Positions 35,448 to 46,042 of a DNA stretch of 64,000 nucleotides are shown here, in pieces (positions within the stretch are counted from its first letter, which is position 1; each line of letters opens with the position of its first letter). The notes below the pieces were generated by a model, which saw only the letters and a program-made list of their open reading frames with translations, ran no database searches and was not told the DNA's origin. The DNA is from Isoetes taiwanensis (Eukaryota; Streptophyta; Lycopodiopsida; Isoetales; Isoetaceae). The DNA lies in the NCBI GenBank assembly GCA_021234155.1, contig JAJEKV010000033.1, positions 11,850,163 to 11,914,162 of the forward strand, read 5' to 3'. Position numbers and translations under genes: made by a program.

Positions 35448-36680
35448 ATGCGCGAAATGGCGCGAAACTACTTAGGTCTAAACAGAATTTCTGCCTGTAA
35501 AATCGCTAGTAGCGATTCCAGTTCCAGAAGCAAGGCAACGATGCACCTCAAGGCAGCAAAGAAGAGAAGAAGAGCTTATCAAAAGCGCATCACAGAAATT
35601 TTCCCTCCGGCCATAACATGGCACTGGGATTTGCTTCCCACAGAAATCAAAATGCGCATTTTGGCATTCTTGCAGACTAAAGATCTTGCTCGACTATCTG
35701 CAGTCTCTAGAGAATGGAAAGGTATGATTTTTCATTCAGAGTCTTTTCATAAGCTTCATTCTCAGCATTGTCAACCCGAGAGCTGTATTTTGTATCTTCC
35801 GGATTGTCGAACTAAAGAAGACGAGTTAGAACTTAAATTTTTTGATCATGATAAACATGAATTTGGGGCTTTCATTGGCGATAAAGAAGGAATTTGCCAT
35901 GATGGCGGATTACTCTGCAAGTCTAGCATGCTAGGTGGGACACTTACAGTGGAGGTTGGAAATCCAGTGTTGAGGATATGGAAGAAGATAAAGAATCCTT
36001 CAGATGGTCTTATGCCCAGAAGCATAATTGTAAATAGGTCATCAGGGGATTATTTAATCTTGGCAGCAAATGATGTGGGGGCAATAACAGTTACAGAGAT
36101 ATATGATTCAAGGCTGGATGGTTGGAGAAAGGGACAAAGTTTGGATTATTATAGTGACCTCCAAGATAAGTTACTTGGGTCTGTTCTGGGGCCGACCGAA
36201 CTAGGCGGTCATGCAGCTACTTACAGTATTGAACATGATAACTGGAGTCATATGTTTCTTAATCATCCATCTATATCGTATGATGAAGATGAATATCAGC
36301 TTGATATTGTCCTATGCAAAGATAGGCTGATATTAGCTGCTCTTGGTTGGATGCCATACATTGCACTTTGGATTGGCCATGCATGCAGCAATGGTATCAT
36401 GGAGTGGTCATTGATGACCGATTTCAAGGGTGAACAGTTGAGCAATCTGATGCCAGTTAATGACTTGAGCATCAATCTAGAGGATTGGATGGATTGGTAT
36501 CCATGGCAGATATGTAGCAAAGAAGATAGTATTACTGTTGCTGTAGTAGCAAGAAACAATCGGCGGTATTCTTTGATTCAATATGATCTATTAACATCTT
36601 CTTGGCGGCTCTTACAAAGTAATGGAGAACTTTTTGATACCAATTTCCTCCTCTTCTTTCCAACTTTTGTCCATCCCTAA
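35448..36680 (+). CDS. F-box protein
   Basis: A single open frame of 410 residues, apparently intronless. The frame continues upstream to 35415 but begins there with GTG; the first ATG is at 35448 (MREMARNYLGLNRI), with a second ATG three codons on. A basic patch (KAAKKRRRAYQKR, about residues 35-47) precedes the F-box at about residues 58-100: WDLLPTEIKMRILAFLQTKD then LARLSAVSREWKGMIFHSES. F-box proteins are the substrate receptors of SCF (SKP1-cullin-F-box) ubiquitin ligases. The rest has Trp/Gly-rich strands (DSRLDGWRKGQ, GHAATYSIEHDNWSHMF, LLTSSWRLLQSNGELF) suggesting a degenerate Kelch or F-box-associated propeller that would bind the target, which is unknown. The stop is TAA at 36678-36680. 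It is the only clearly intact protein gene here. Fragments of its 3' half and 3' flank are copied at 39357-39598 and 50571-51120. Confidence 0.85.
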   Translation: MREMARNYLGLNRISACKIASSDSSSRSKATMHLKAAKKRRRAYQKRITEIFPPAITWHWDLLPTEIKMRILAFLQTKDLARLSAVSREWKGMIFHSESFHKLHSQHCQPESCILYLPDCRTKEDELELKFFDHDKHEFGAFIGDKEGICHDGGLLCKSSMLGGTLTVEVGNPVLRIWKKIKNPSDGLMPRSIIVNRSSGDYLILAANDVGAITVTEIYDSRLDGWRKGQSLDYYSDLQDKLLGSVLGPTELGGHAATYSIEHDNWSHMFLNHPSISYDEDEYQLDIVLCKDRLILAALGWMPYIALWIGHACSNGIMEWSLMTDFKGEQLSNLMPVNDLSINLEDWMDWYPWQICSKEDSITVAVVARNNRRYSLIQYDLLTSSWRLLQSNGELFDTNFLLFFPTFVHP

Positions 36681-37734
36681 CGACATCACTTAAGCAGTTT
36701 TGCTTGAACCATGTTAAATGCAATACTTGTCTTTTTGTGAAATCAAGGACACAAGTTTTTTTTGTGATCAACAATTTTTTGGCTTTATTGTTGCCTGACC
36801 TAAGCTTCTAAATCTCATGGGTTCTTTGCGAGTTGTTTGCTTGTAGCAAAGAAAAGACTAACTTGAGTTTAAACTGGATGCCGTTTAAATGTTTACATTC
36901 AAAAACAAAAAAAGGTCTTTAAAGAGGGCAGTGTATATGCAGGTATGCTTCTTATGGCTGCTCAACACTATGATGATTTTGGATAGTCCAGCTAATATAG
37001 TTATATTAGATGATCAGCTATCTGCACTCTTCAGTATAAAGGGACTGTAGCATGTATATTAAATTGTGATTCTCTCAATAAGTGGTGGAGGATGAATCGC
37101 ATGGAGAAAGCTTCATTTTCGTGCCAACTCTTCCGTTCTGACCTTGATCTGGCCTTAAACATCCATCTTCTGATCATCATTTGCAACATGACAGAATTTA
37201 GTATTATCATTTTGTGTTCTGTTATCAAGACTTAGATTCAAATTGCATGCGTGCTTTCAGTTCTGCAGTTTTCCAGAGTAAGTAAATGTGGTTTATGACG
37301 ACTTTTCTTTATTCCGTAGCTTTATGATATACAATGTGGAATTTGATAGGAAAATAATGCTTTTGGATGATCACATTACATTACGGGTTTGGCAAATCAA
37401 TAGGTTCGGCTTGGTCCAAGAGATTAAAACTAGACTTTACTTTTAAATCATGAGTTAAACGTTGATATGTTGTCTTAAACTAACATTGTGTTCCATGATC
37501 ATTCCAATAGTGGATTATGTTGGTGTTTAGATAGCACATAAAACGATAAAATGTTCCTTAGATATGGTAATATTCATGAATCTACACTTAGAACATTGAA
37601 GTTGAGGCATGTTGCAATTCGTGCTTGACTCTAGTGGGTCAAAGTAGAGATATTTTTCTCCGGATGAGCAACTCTTCTTGATTATTCCCATCGTTGAAGA
37701 CAAAGAACAAACCTCGAATCTTTAACATTTCTTA
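36681..37734. other. 3' flank of the F-box gene, copied near 50.6-51.0 kb
   Basis: Segments around 36686-36780, 36900-37010 and 37500-37730 align in order with 50571-51000 (shared CACTTAAGCA.TTTTGCTTGA, GTCTTTAAAGAGGGCA, GGTCAAA.TAGAGATATTTTT). No coding sequence recognised. The first part probably is the 3' untranslated region. Confidence 0.7.
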
Positions 37735-38950
37735 TTGTGGTGTACGCTTTGCTAGTTCATGAAACCGTATTTTTAGTACATAAGGTTTGGAAGGTTAATG
37801 GGGTGTATTGTATGAATTTTGGTATGGGAATAGGGCAAAAAGGCATCTTTGGTTTTCCTGTATTCATGGGCGGCATTTTTTGGGCTCGAGCGTGGCCGAC
37901 CATGGCTTGATACAGCTCGGTTTTAGAAGGTAATTAGGTTTTCTTCATTAGGTTGCATTTCGTGGGCCTGATGCAGGAGCCGAAAGTAGAAGGTTTTGCT
38001 GGCCGGATTTGGAAGATGTGATGCGCTAGAGCACCGGAAGCAGGCATGTAGTTTGCGCTTGTTTATTCCAGGCCTACATCGCCATAGCTTGAAGGTAAAG
38101 GTTTTTTGTTCATTTGTGAGTGCTTTTCTTCAAATCCGGCCAAGCAGAAGCAGCAAGAGACTGGTAAACTTAAAACCCAGGCCCTTTAAGGGCAAAAAAG
38201 GATGGGAAAATGCATTGGCGGGGTTCAATTGCAGGTGCTGAAGAAGCCTTCAAGATTACGCCCGGCGTAGAAGTTGTAGCCGAGGGCATGAGGATGCTCG
38301 TTTGCTTGTTGGGTCGCTTACCGTTTTCGCTTTCTTTTTATTCAATTCCTATTCACTGCTATACAGTGGCGAATTTACATGCGCTGGCTTCTTGTTGCTC
38401 TTCATTGATAGGTAAAGGGTATGTAATCTGAACTCATCCACTTTGTGCATTAGGAATTTCGTGTGCAAAGTCAATGAAACTTAGGTACTTTCTGTTATGG
38501 CTGCTCATTGTCTGCATGATCAGACATGAGAGTTAAAAAGAGGATGGGAAAATGCGGGGGTTCAAATCCCCCGGTTTGTTTGTCCATTGTCTTTGCATGC
38601 TCAAGAAGCCTTTGTATTTGACGGCTCCCAAATCTGCTGGCTGCCTTCTGCCATATGAGGGAAGCTTCATGGAGAAACCTCATTGCATACTAAGTTAGTT
38701 GCAGGAGCCGCCCCTGCTTTGGTGCCTGGAATAGTGGCAGTTGCTACTTTGAAGTCAATTGACATCGAAATTCCTTGCAATGGATGTCAATGGCCCCTTA
38801 AGAATAGAGCCACATCAGCATTTGACCCCATCTCCCGATGAGGTGTAGGGATGGGATCGCACTAGAGGGCATATCCCTCGGAATATACCCCTATCTAATG
38901 GCTGGGAATTGTCTAGAGAGCCCAGCAACGATAAATATGTATGGATTTAT
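37735..38950. mobile_element. About 1.2-kb insertion inferred from the F-box flank duplicate
   Basis: The duplicate at about 50990-51010 runs from the sequence matching 37730 directly into the sequence matching 38951 (ATGTTAGGAATGC). The block between is therefore an insertion here or a deletion there. Inside are an inverted pair GGCCGGATTTG / CAAATCCGGCC (about 38000 and 38131) and a perfect tRNA-type T-arm (38555-38573, loop TTCAAAT). No coding domain or clear target duplication was seen. Confidence 0.5.
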
Positions 38951-39070
38951 GATGTTAGGAATGCCATTTCACAAATTTCATGAAAAACAGCTTGCATTAT
39001 TTGCACACTTGTTGTTACATATCCAAATAAACATTCCAGGTGAAGCGTGTATGAACATATTGCTAAAGCA
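38951..39070. repeat. Downstream F-box flank segment copied at 51005-51120 and 51140-51180
   Basis: ATGTTAGGAATGC, CACAAATTTCATGAAAAACA-like, then GTGAAGCGTGTATGAACATA-like sequence matches 51005-51120. Part of the 51-kb copy is repeated again just downstream. Confidence 0.75.
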
Positions 39071-39356
39071 ATGGAAGGAAATTATACTTAACAACAGTTG
39101 ATGTTCTACTTTGCATACAAATGGAAGGCAAATTTTGACATACTCTTTATGCTTTCTTTTTCGAACTTTCTTTATGCTTTCTTATCTTTTGTAGCTCTCT
39201 CTTTAGCTATAGCTAGTTTCATAAACAATCCCATTTGTATTGGCGAAACCATAATCCTCCAACACCACTAGATTTAAAGGAATGAATGGAGGGGAGCAAA
39301 GATAAAACTACTCAGGCAATTGTTTGCATATCTATCTTGGAATTAAAGCCTCTGCA

Positions 39357-39598
39357 AGGATAGGCTGATATTAGCTACTCTTAAATGGATGCCACATTGC
39401 ATTTTGGATTGGCCATGCATGCATCAATCATAACATGGAGTGTTCACTGATGATCGATTTTAAAAGTGAACAGTTGATCAGTCTAATGCCAGGTAATGAT
39501 TGAGCATTAATTTTGAGGATTGGGTGGATTGGTATTCATAGAGGATATGTAGCAAAGAAGATAGTATCACCGTTGTTGTAGTAGCAAGAAACAATGAT
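39357..39598 (+). pseudogene. Broken copy of the F-box gene 3' region
   Basis: About 240 bp matching 36317-36556 of the F-box gene at roughly 85-90% by eye (AGGCTGATATTAGCT, TTGGATTGGCCATGCATGCA, GTAGCAAAGAAGATAGTAT, GTAGTAGCAAGAAACAAT). Deletions and stops break the frame. It starts and stops abruptly inside the coding sequence, so it is a partial DNA duplication, not a processed copy. Confidence 0.9.
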
Positions 39599-39599
39599 A

Positions 39600-40155
39600 T
39601 TGGTCCGAGCCATCAGATTGGAATTCCAGAATGGTGAGCATGCATGTCTCCATGCACTGTTGGGCCTCTGGTTCGTTTGGGAGATCGCTATTTAAGACAA
39701 GGTTCTTCATCAACGTCTCATTGGCACTTTCTCGTCTCTCTCAGCAGTACCTGATTCTCATTTTTTGCAACTATGCAGGGGAGGGGCTTCTCCTTGCTTG
39801 GCTTGTCCAGTTTGGCATTTCTTTCCATATTGTGGCATGTTCTTTCTCAGCCTTGTCTCTTCTTTGGACAAATTACTTCGACCTTTGCCCTCAATTTTGT
39901 TTTGGTAAACTGAAGTTCTCTTCTTATGAGGACTTTTGTCGTATTCATGCGAGCCCAATTCTAGAACGCCATCACTCCGAGCCATTGGATCGGGATTCTA
40001 GAATGAGCGAGCACGCATGTCTCGCATGCATGCATCGCATGCATTTTTGGGCCTTTGATTCGCTTGGGAGATAACTACTTAGGCAAGGTTTTCATCAACG
40101 TCTCATCGGCGCTTCCTCATCTCTCTCAATAGTACCTTATTCTCATTCTTTGAAA
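39600..40155. repeat. Direct repeat of about 165 bp with 372-bp period
   Basis: 39603-39765 and 39975-40155 share CCGAGCCAT..GAT, GATTC.AGAATG, GGGCCT.TG.TTCG.TTGGGAGAT, TTCATCAACGTCTCAT and GTACCT.ATTCTCATT in order. The first copy directly follows the F-box fragment. Confidence 0.8.
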
Positions 40156-42080
40156 TCCACCCCTCTCCCTTTTTATTTCATGCTTAATGTAATAGTCGCG
40201 TGGCACGCGTGACATGCTCCTCTATTTGAAGAGGTTGTTTTGTTGTGTGGCATACGTGATCAACATCTCCGCATTGGGAGATTTGTTTTTTCACGTTATG
40301 TTCTAGTGTTGATGATGTGCAGATACAAGATGGCAAGCGGCTTCGACTTCTCCATTCGTGAATTCTTTTTTTTTTCACGAGAGCAATTACTCAGCGTTAC
40401 TTTGTCTAAGCCCCTTGTTGAGGGCTTATCACTAGGGTTTTTTCTCGAAAACCCGAAAGGGCTAGGTTTTTTTTATCCTGGTGATAAGCTCTTAGCAAGT
40501 ACCCAAACCAACAACTATCAGCATTGTATATTTTGGGTCCAAGTTGTATCATTTTTCGTCCCGTCCGCAATGAACTAAATTTAATTTGGTTTTGAAATCC
40601 GCTGCCAGACAAGATTGGCATAGTGAAGGAGATGCTCTGCGAGTAATGGAAGGCAGCAATGCAGACAGAGAGATTTCAATAGAAATTGCATGCAGACAGC
40701 AATGCAGACAGATGGATGGGAGAGGATTTTATTGAGAAGGGCTATTCTGTGTGAATTTCATTGCCGTGACAGACGCAAGCTCCTCTTCGATATCGTTTTC
40801 TCGGCCATGCTATTTCCTTCTTCAATGTTACATTTTTCTTTAAGGATCAAGTCATGTGTCTCCACCAGCAAGAATCCATATCTAAGCTGGTTTTTGCACC
40901 ACCGAAACTCTGAAACTAAACCCAGTTTTGCTGGACGAAAGAAAAATTCCGGTGGATTTGAGCTCATAGACGAAGAAATGTTTCTATGAAGACTGAGCGG
41001 AGAAAAATGAAAAAACCCACAAAGGGAATCCCCTGTTTTGTTACATGAAAGGACTTTTTTGATAGACCAGGTCGCCAATCTTATGCTTCAACGAAAATGC
41101 TGATGAAAATGCTGATGGATTTGAAGAGGATCTGTAGCTGTTTGGCGATTTGGGGTCGTTAGAGTAAAAAGACAAAGAAGAAGTGGAAATAAAAAAGAAG
41201 TGGAGCGAAAAAGAAAGAAGAAAGATAAAGCTAGAATAAAAGGAAGGCCATGCAGCGGCAGAGTAGCAAGCTGTGCTGCCTTGCACCAAGTATGTTGTTG
41301 CAGATCATTTATTCGCCCCTTTTACTCACATTTTTCTTCTCATTGGCTTTTTGCTTGAAGCTTACTTCCCGATGTGAGCTTGCATGAAGTATTTATGAAG
41401 CATAGCTATTGCAAGGTTTTAAAAAAATCGTTCCACACAACCAGTGACAATCACCCAAGCCATAGCTTCTGGCCATGAATTTGCCTAGTAGATTCTTCTT
41501 GGTTGCAACGGCAAAGAATATGGCAGAAAGACAACAGCCTGGGCAGGGGTTAAGGCTGGATCTTTGACCGATTTTCTGGCTATAACAGCTGTGTTTTACC
41601 GTGTTCCATTTTTATGCAGATTCTTGTTGGATTCAGCATCCTCCATATGCCAAATGTGGCCACAAATCAAGAATTTATATGCCAATTGTTTGCATTTATC
41701 ATCAGATTTTAAAACAAGATTCAATCCCGTCATAAATCAAAAGGATATGTGAACAATCATTGCGCCAGTTGAATGTATCAGCAAACAAGCTATATCGCAA
41801 TGAGACTTTATTCAAAATAGATAAGATTAAAGAAACGTGTCTTGTTGCAAGAACAAACAACGTGTTTGAATGCAATAAGATATTCATATGAATAAATAAA
41901 GGACCTGGCTTACCTATGTTCATCTGGATACTCTCGAGCGACCTTTGCGCATAAGAACACATGTATTTTCTTTCTCTATTCTGAAACCAGATGGTGCTTT
42001 TGGTCCGTCATATTTTTACTTTCTATTCTACTCTGTTATGTTTCCTTTCTCTATTTATAGATATATTTTCCTTGCCATAT
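40156..42080. other. Intergenic sequence with a short foldback
   Basis: An imperfect inverted repeat, GGGCTTATCACTAGG / CCTGGTGATAAGCTC, sits at about 40423-40437 and 40478-40492. A GCAGACAGCAATGCAGACAG-type word is duplicated at 40660-40715. Short frames on both strands (for example 40758-41078 -) have no recognised domain. Confidence 0.45.
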
Positions 42081-42162
42081 AATAGAATTGCACTTTAGTG
42101 CAAATTCCCGGGGAGTCATTCCAACCTCCGCGTGCGAATTTGCACTAAAGTGCAATTCTATT
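42081..42162. repeat. Perfect 27-bp inverted repeat with 28-bp spacer
   Basis: Arms 42081-42107 and 42136-42162 are exact reverse complements (core GAATTGCACTTTAGTGCAAA, itself partly palindromic). It could be a tiny foldback element. The right arm ends one base before a TIR element begins. Confidence 0.95.
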
Positions 42163-42163
42163 A

Positions 42164-43100
42164 ACGTGGATGCAACTTATGTTGCATTCAGCGAATCAGG
42201 TTGTGCCACGTGTCCACACCAATTTCAAGGTCGTGATCGACCATTTCTTCCTCTCTTTGCTTGGCCATGGCGTCAGGCTGCCGATCTTCAATCTTGCTTG
42301 ATTTTTTGTTCCTTGTAGCATTTATGGGCTACTCTGTTGTGCAGGTGCCAGCTATCGCGCGGATGGCGTCAGTGATCTTGTGACTATGACAAAGGCGGTA
42401 GCTTCTCCGATGATCTTTTTTGCAGATTTTGATGTTTCTTGCATATTTTATCAGATCTAGAGCCTATTATCTACTTGCATTTGTGTTTTCAGGAAGATTT
42501 GCTCTGTTATTTGTCTGGTAGGTTTTACTCCTTCGGAGCTCTCATGTTTTCTGTTTCTTTCTTTACAGCTTTGTATTTGCCGTCTTTCTCTAAAGTTCGC
42601 TTGCTTCTTATTTGTTTGTGCAGGTCTACATGTTACCTTCTGCGTTTTTCGAAAATGAACCGCATTCCAAGTGCATGTCTTCCCTGGCTCTTCTATGCAT
42701 GGAACAAGAATGAAAATATATGTGCATTTTGTTGTTATCAGAAGCTGAGCGATCCGGGACAGTAAATAGGTTTCGGATTTGAGTTACGGGATGATTTAGG
42801 AGTACTATTTTGAAATCCACTGTAAAAATGCTAACAAATGCCAAAGATTATTGATTTTCTTCTTTCTTGATTTTGCTGATAGAATATCGATCAATCGACC
42901 ATTATTTCTTGGGATTGCAGAATGAAAACTGGAATGTCACATAGAATGCAAAAACAGAATGAAATATCGAAATGTTATTTAGAATGTGAAGTAAATATTT
43001 AGAATGTAATTCGAGTTAACTTTCCTGGAAAAGAATGTAGGACACGTGGCAACATACGATAGGCCTAGGGGGCTGAATGCAACATAAGTTGCATTTACGT
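42164..43100. mobile_element. 0.94-kb TIR element
   Basis: Perfect 23-bp inverted repeats, ATGCAACTTATGTTGCATTC at the start of 42170-42192 and the reverse complement at 43072-43094. ACGT lies just outside each arm, and a second inverted pair GCCACGTGTCC (42205-42215) / GGACACGTGGC (43040-43050) lies within. The TIR is itself a near-palindrome. No transposase domain is present; frames at 42088-42765 have no recognised domain, so it is probably non-autonomous. Target duplication not resolved. Confidence 0.7.
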
Positions 43101-43860
43101 ATTTTTAATTGCCTCCCTCACGTACATTGAATATCTATAGTATACATTGAAATACCTAGTGTTAAAAAAGTTCGATCGTCTCCCTCACGTACGTTGAAAT
43201 AACTATACATTGAGAAAAGTCCAATCATTCATTGCAGTTAGACTAATAAAGGTTCCGTCGTTAACTGGCCTAATGATCTTAAATAAAATAAAAAAAGGTA
43301 GTGTGTAAAAACATCTCCTCCTCTTTATAGGCTATATAATTACCTTCGCACTTTTAATAGAAATGATGAGATACATTAATTTTATCCCTTTCTTGGCCAT
43401 TGTGTACGTCATACTTAATATATCCTAGATGAACAAAATATAGACGTTGCATTTTAATGGGAAATGATGACAGACATGAATGTTACTCCTTTCTCGGCCA
43501 TTGTGTACTTAATGTGATGAACAAGATATAGACAAATAAAAGTGTATATATCCTAGATAGACTCGAAAATAACATTTTAAAAGACAAAAATGATAAAAAC
43601 ATGTGTATCATAACAATAAATCCTTAGAAACATATTTCTGTCACAATAAACTTTCGAAATATATATTTGGACCCATAAGCTAATGGAGCATATTGGCGAA
43701 GCACTTTGATGCCTACGCCCAGATGCCACGTTTATCACCGGGTCTCCTTGGTGATAAACGTGTATCACCAAATGATTGATCGTTCTAGCGTCTATATTCA
43801 TAGTCTCTCCTAAGTCCTTTAACTATAAATTGTTTTTAAAACGGGAACTAAATTAAAAAA
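43101..43860. other. Intergenic sequence with short internal repeats
   Basis: CGTCTCCCTCACGTACGTTG-type words near 43130-43200 and TCCTTTCTCGGCCATTGTGT-type words near 43385-43510 each occur twice. No gene seen. Confidence 0.5.
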
Positions 43861-44052
43861 GGCATTTTCCATTGGACTTAGATCAAGATTACATCAATAA
43901 ATACGTCAATATATACATTTTGAAAGAAATAATGCAAAGGACCTTAAAACTGGAAGTAAATTAAAAAGGGCATTTTTCATTGGACTTAGATCAAGATTAC
44001 ATCAATAAATACATCAATAGATACATTTTGAAAGAAATCATGCAAACGACCA
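43861..44052. repeat. 109-bp tandem duplication
   Basis: GGACTTAGATCAAGATTACA and TACATTTTGAAAGAAAT recur in copies starting at 43861 and 43970, about 90% alike by eye. Confidence 0.9.
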
Positions 44053-44458
44053 AAACATGGATCGTTAATACGAATGACTGGATGAGCAACTTAAACTATT
44101 GCTTCATTTTGCCATTAATACGTTTGCCATCTTTGAACTAATACTAATATTTGTAAACCCAAGTAAACTAGACTAGTTGTATTTTGTGACTGATATGCTT
44201 ATTGTTCTTGAATGATATCTCTATGATAGTTGGCATTTTTACATTGCAGAGTACCATGTTTCTTTAGTGAAGTGTGCCCATTAAATGCACCAGAGGAAGG
44301 TGATGTCTATCAATTGAGACAAAGATAGAGGAGAACGTGGGACTACAAGAGTATAAAACGTGAGCAAGAAGATAAAACCAAGTAAGTTCTTATTCTGCGT
44401 CGACGTTTAATTTTAGACACGGTTTACATTTGTTATAGTGCTATTTAAGTAAAACATT

Positions 44459-45180
44459 TTGCTTAGATTAAAATTCATGGGGGATAATGAAAGTTCTGGG
44501 CAAAGAAGATCATACCAGCAATGGCATGCAAATTTATCTGAAGAAAAAAGAGAGAGGATTCGAGAGAGAGAAAAAGAGCGTTACATAAACTTGGTTGAGG
44601 AGACAAGACAGAGAAGGCGGCAGAGGGATAGAGAGCGCCATGCAAATTTAACGGAGAATGAAAGAGAGAGAGCATGACAAAGAAAAAGAGAGCGCTATGC
44701 GAATCTACGTGACAGAAAAAGAGAGATGAGACAAGGAAACAAGGACTCTTCAGGACAGGAGCGATCACCAACATTTGTAATGGGTGTGGTTGATGAGGTG
44801 CCATATCAAGTGGCAGAATCATTGGAATCTCAAGAAAGAGATAATTGTGCTAGAGTAATAGTTGGAGATGTCACGCCTGGTTCAAGGAGAGAGAGAGAGG
44901 AGGCGTCAAAAAGATAAAGAGCGTTATGCAAATCTATGTGACGAGGAAAGAGAAAAAAGACGAGATAGAGATAGAGAGCGCTATGCAAATTTAGCTGAGC
45001 ATGATAGACAAAGAATGAGAGAAAGAGCTAGAGAGCAAGCAAGGCAACGACGATGTAGAATAGTAGAAGAAAGAAATGTAGACACTGCACCTACATATCT
45101 AGATGAAATTGGCGATTTTGTTCCATTTCAACTTACGGAATGCCTACAGTCACAAGAAAGAAATCCTCGAGAGTATTTAG
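44459..45180 (+). pseudogene. Helitron N-terminal Arg/Glu-rich repeat region
   Basis: A unit of about 20 residues of the form RDRERYANLTEEERER recurs at about 44570, 44630, 44690, 44920 and 44980 across several frames. Segments VDEVPYQVAESLESQERDN (about 44790-44850) and IGDFVPFQLTECLQSQERN (about 45107-45165) are parallel, so the region has also undergone a longer internal duplication. Such charged repeats are common at the start of plant Helitron proteins; function unknown. An in-frame stop follows at about 44675. Confidence 0.75.
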
Positions 45181-45239
45181 AACTGGGCCCAAAAGTAGCC
45201 TCTTTAAGGGATTCACAAGTTGTGTGCATCAACAAGAGG

Positions 45240-46042
45240 ATATTATTATAGATTCAGGGATGAGAGCTTCAACTCATTGGCAAGGTCGAGCGCATCACAT
45301 GAATTTGGCGATGCGTCGCACTTATGTGATGTGTGCAGGAGCACATATTGTCAGATCCTGTTGCTCAACATTGAGCACCTATACAACATGCAAGGTTTTG
45401 CTGAAATAACAAGAAAAGTAAACAAGCATGTTTGTTTTAGTGTGCTTGGGGTGAGCGGCGGATTCGTAAATTTGGATTTCCCTTCATCGGTGACTATTAC
45501 TGGACGAACTTATCATTGGTTGTGACCTACTGCAGAATCGGGGCATCCAATCCATTGGTACATATATGATGAATCTGAACGATACGTACAAGCTCGAGAA
45601 CAAAGAGTGTCATTTCAATGGGTTGCTATTGTTAGTTCAATTCTTAATCAAGTAAATCCATTTATCCAAAACCTCCGAACGATGGGAAGCATGCGCCTAT
45701 CATCACCGTACATTACAATTCAAGGAGCAGTTGCAAGTGATGAAATTGCAGTCATCATGAATGCCAACAATACATCAGACATTTCTCCTCGAATAGCTGG
45801 TTTTTGGGTTCATAATGAAGGGGAACCAACTTTCATGAACATCCTTGATCCTATGTATGAACCACTGCAATATCCTCTCTTTTTCCTGCACGGCACTATT
45901 GGTTGGGGGCTTGGAAATGAACATGGTCTTACTCAATTGCAGTGGTATAGATCTAGACTGTTGCATGAAGAACGTTTTCTCCAATTAGGTCGTCTATGCA
46001 GAGAATATTTGGTGGACATGTATTTTAGAGTTGAAGACGAAA
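45240..46042 (+). pseudogene. Helitron-like N domain
   Basis: Frame pieces read HEFGDASHLCDVCRSTY (about 45298-45348), FAEITRKVNKHVCFSVLGVS, ITGRTYHWL followed by a stop near 45525, then an open stretch with HWYIYDESERYVQAREQRVS, EIAVIMNANNTSDISPRIAG, EPLQYPLFFLHGTIGWGL and FLQLGRLCREYLVDMYFRVE. The order matches the Helitron-like N-terminal domain (tyrosine after ITG, LQYPLLFPxGxxGW, the xGRLxQxYxVDA block). Sense homology stops at about 46042, the edge of the inverted segment. Confidence 0.88.

Noticed and set aside
38555-38573. tRNA gene suggested by a perfect T-arm
   Set aside because: No pairing acceptor, D or anticodon arms could be built around it.
40156-41290. Possible small genes on both strands
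   Set aside because: Frames are short, low in motif content and lie in duplicated or foldback DNA.
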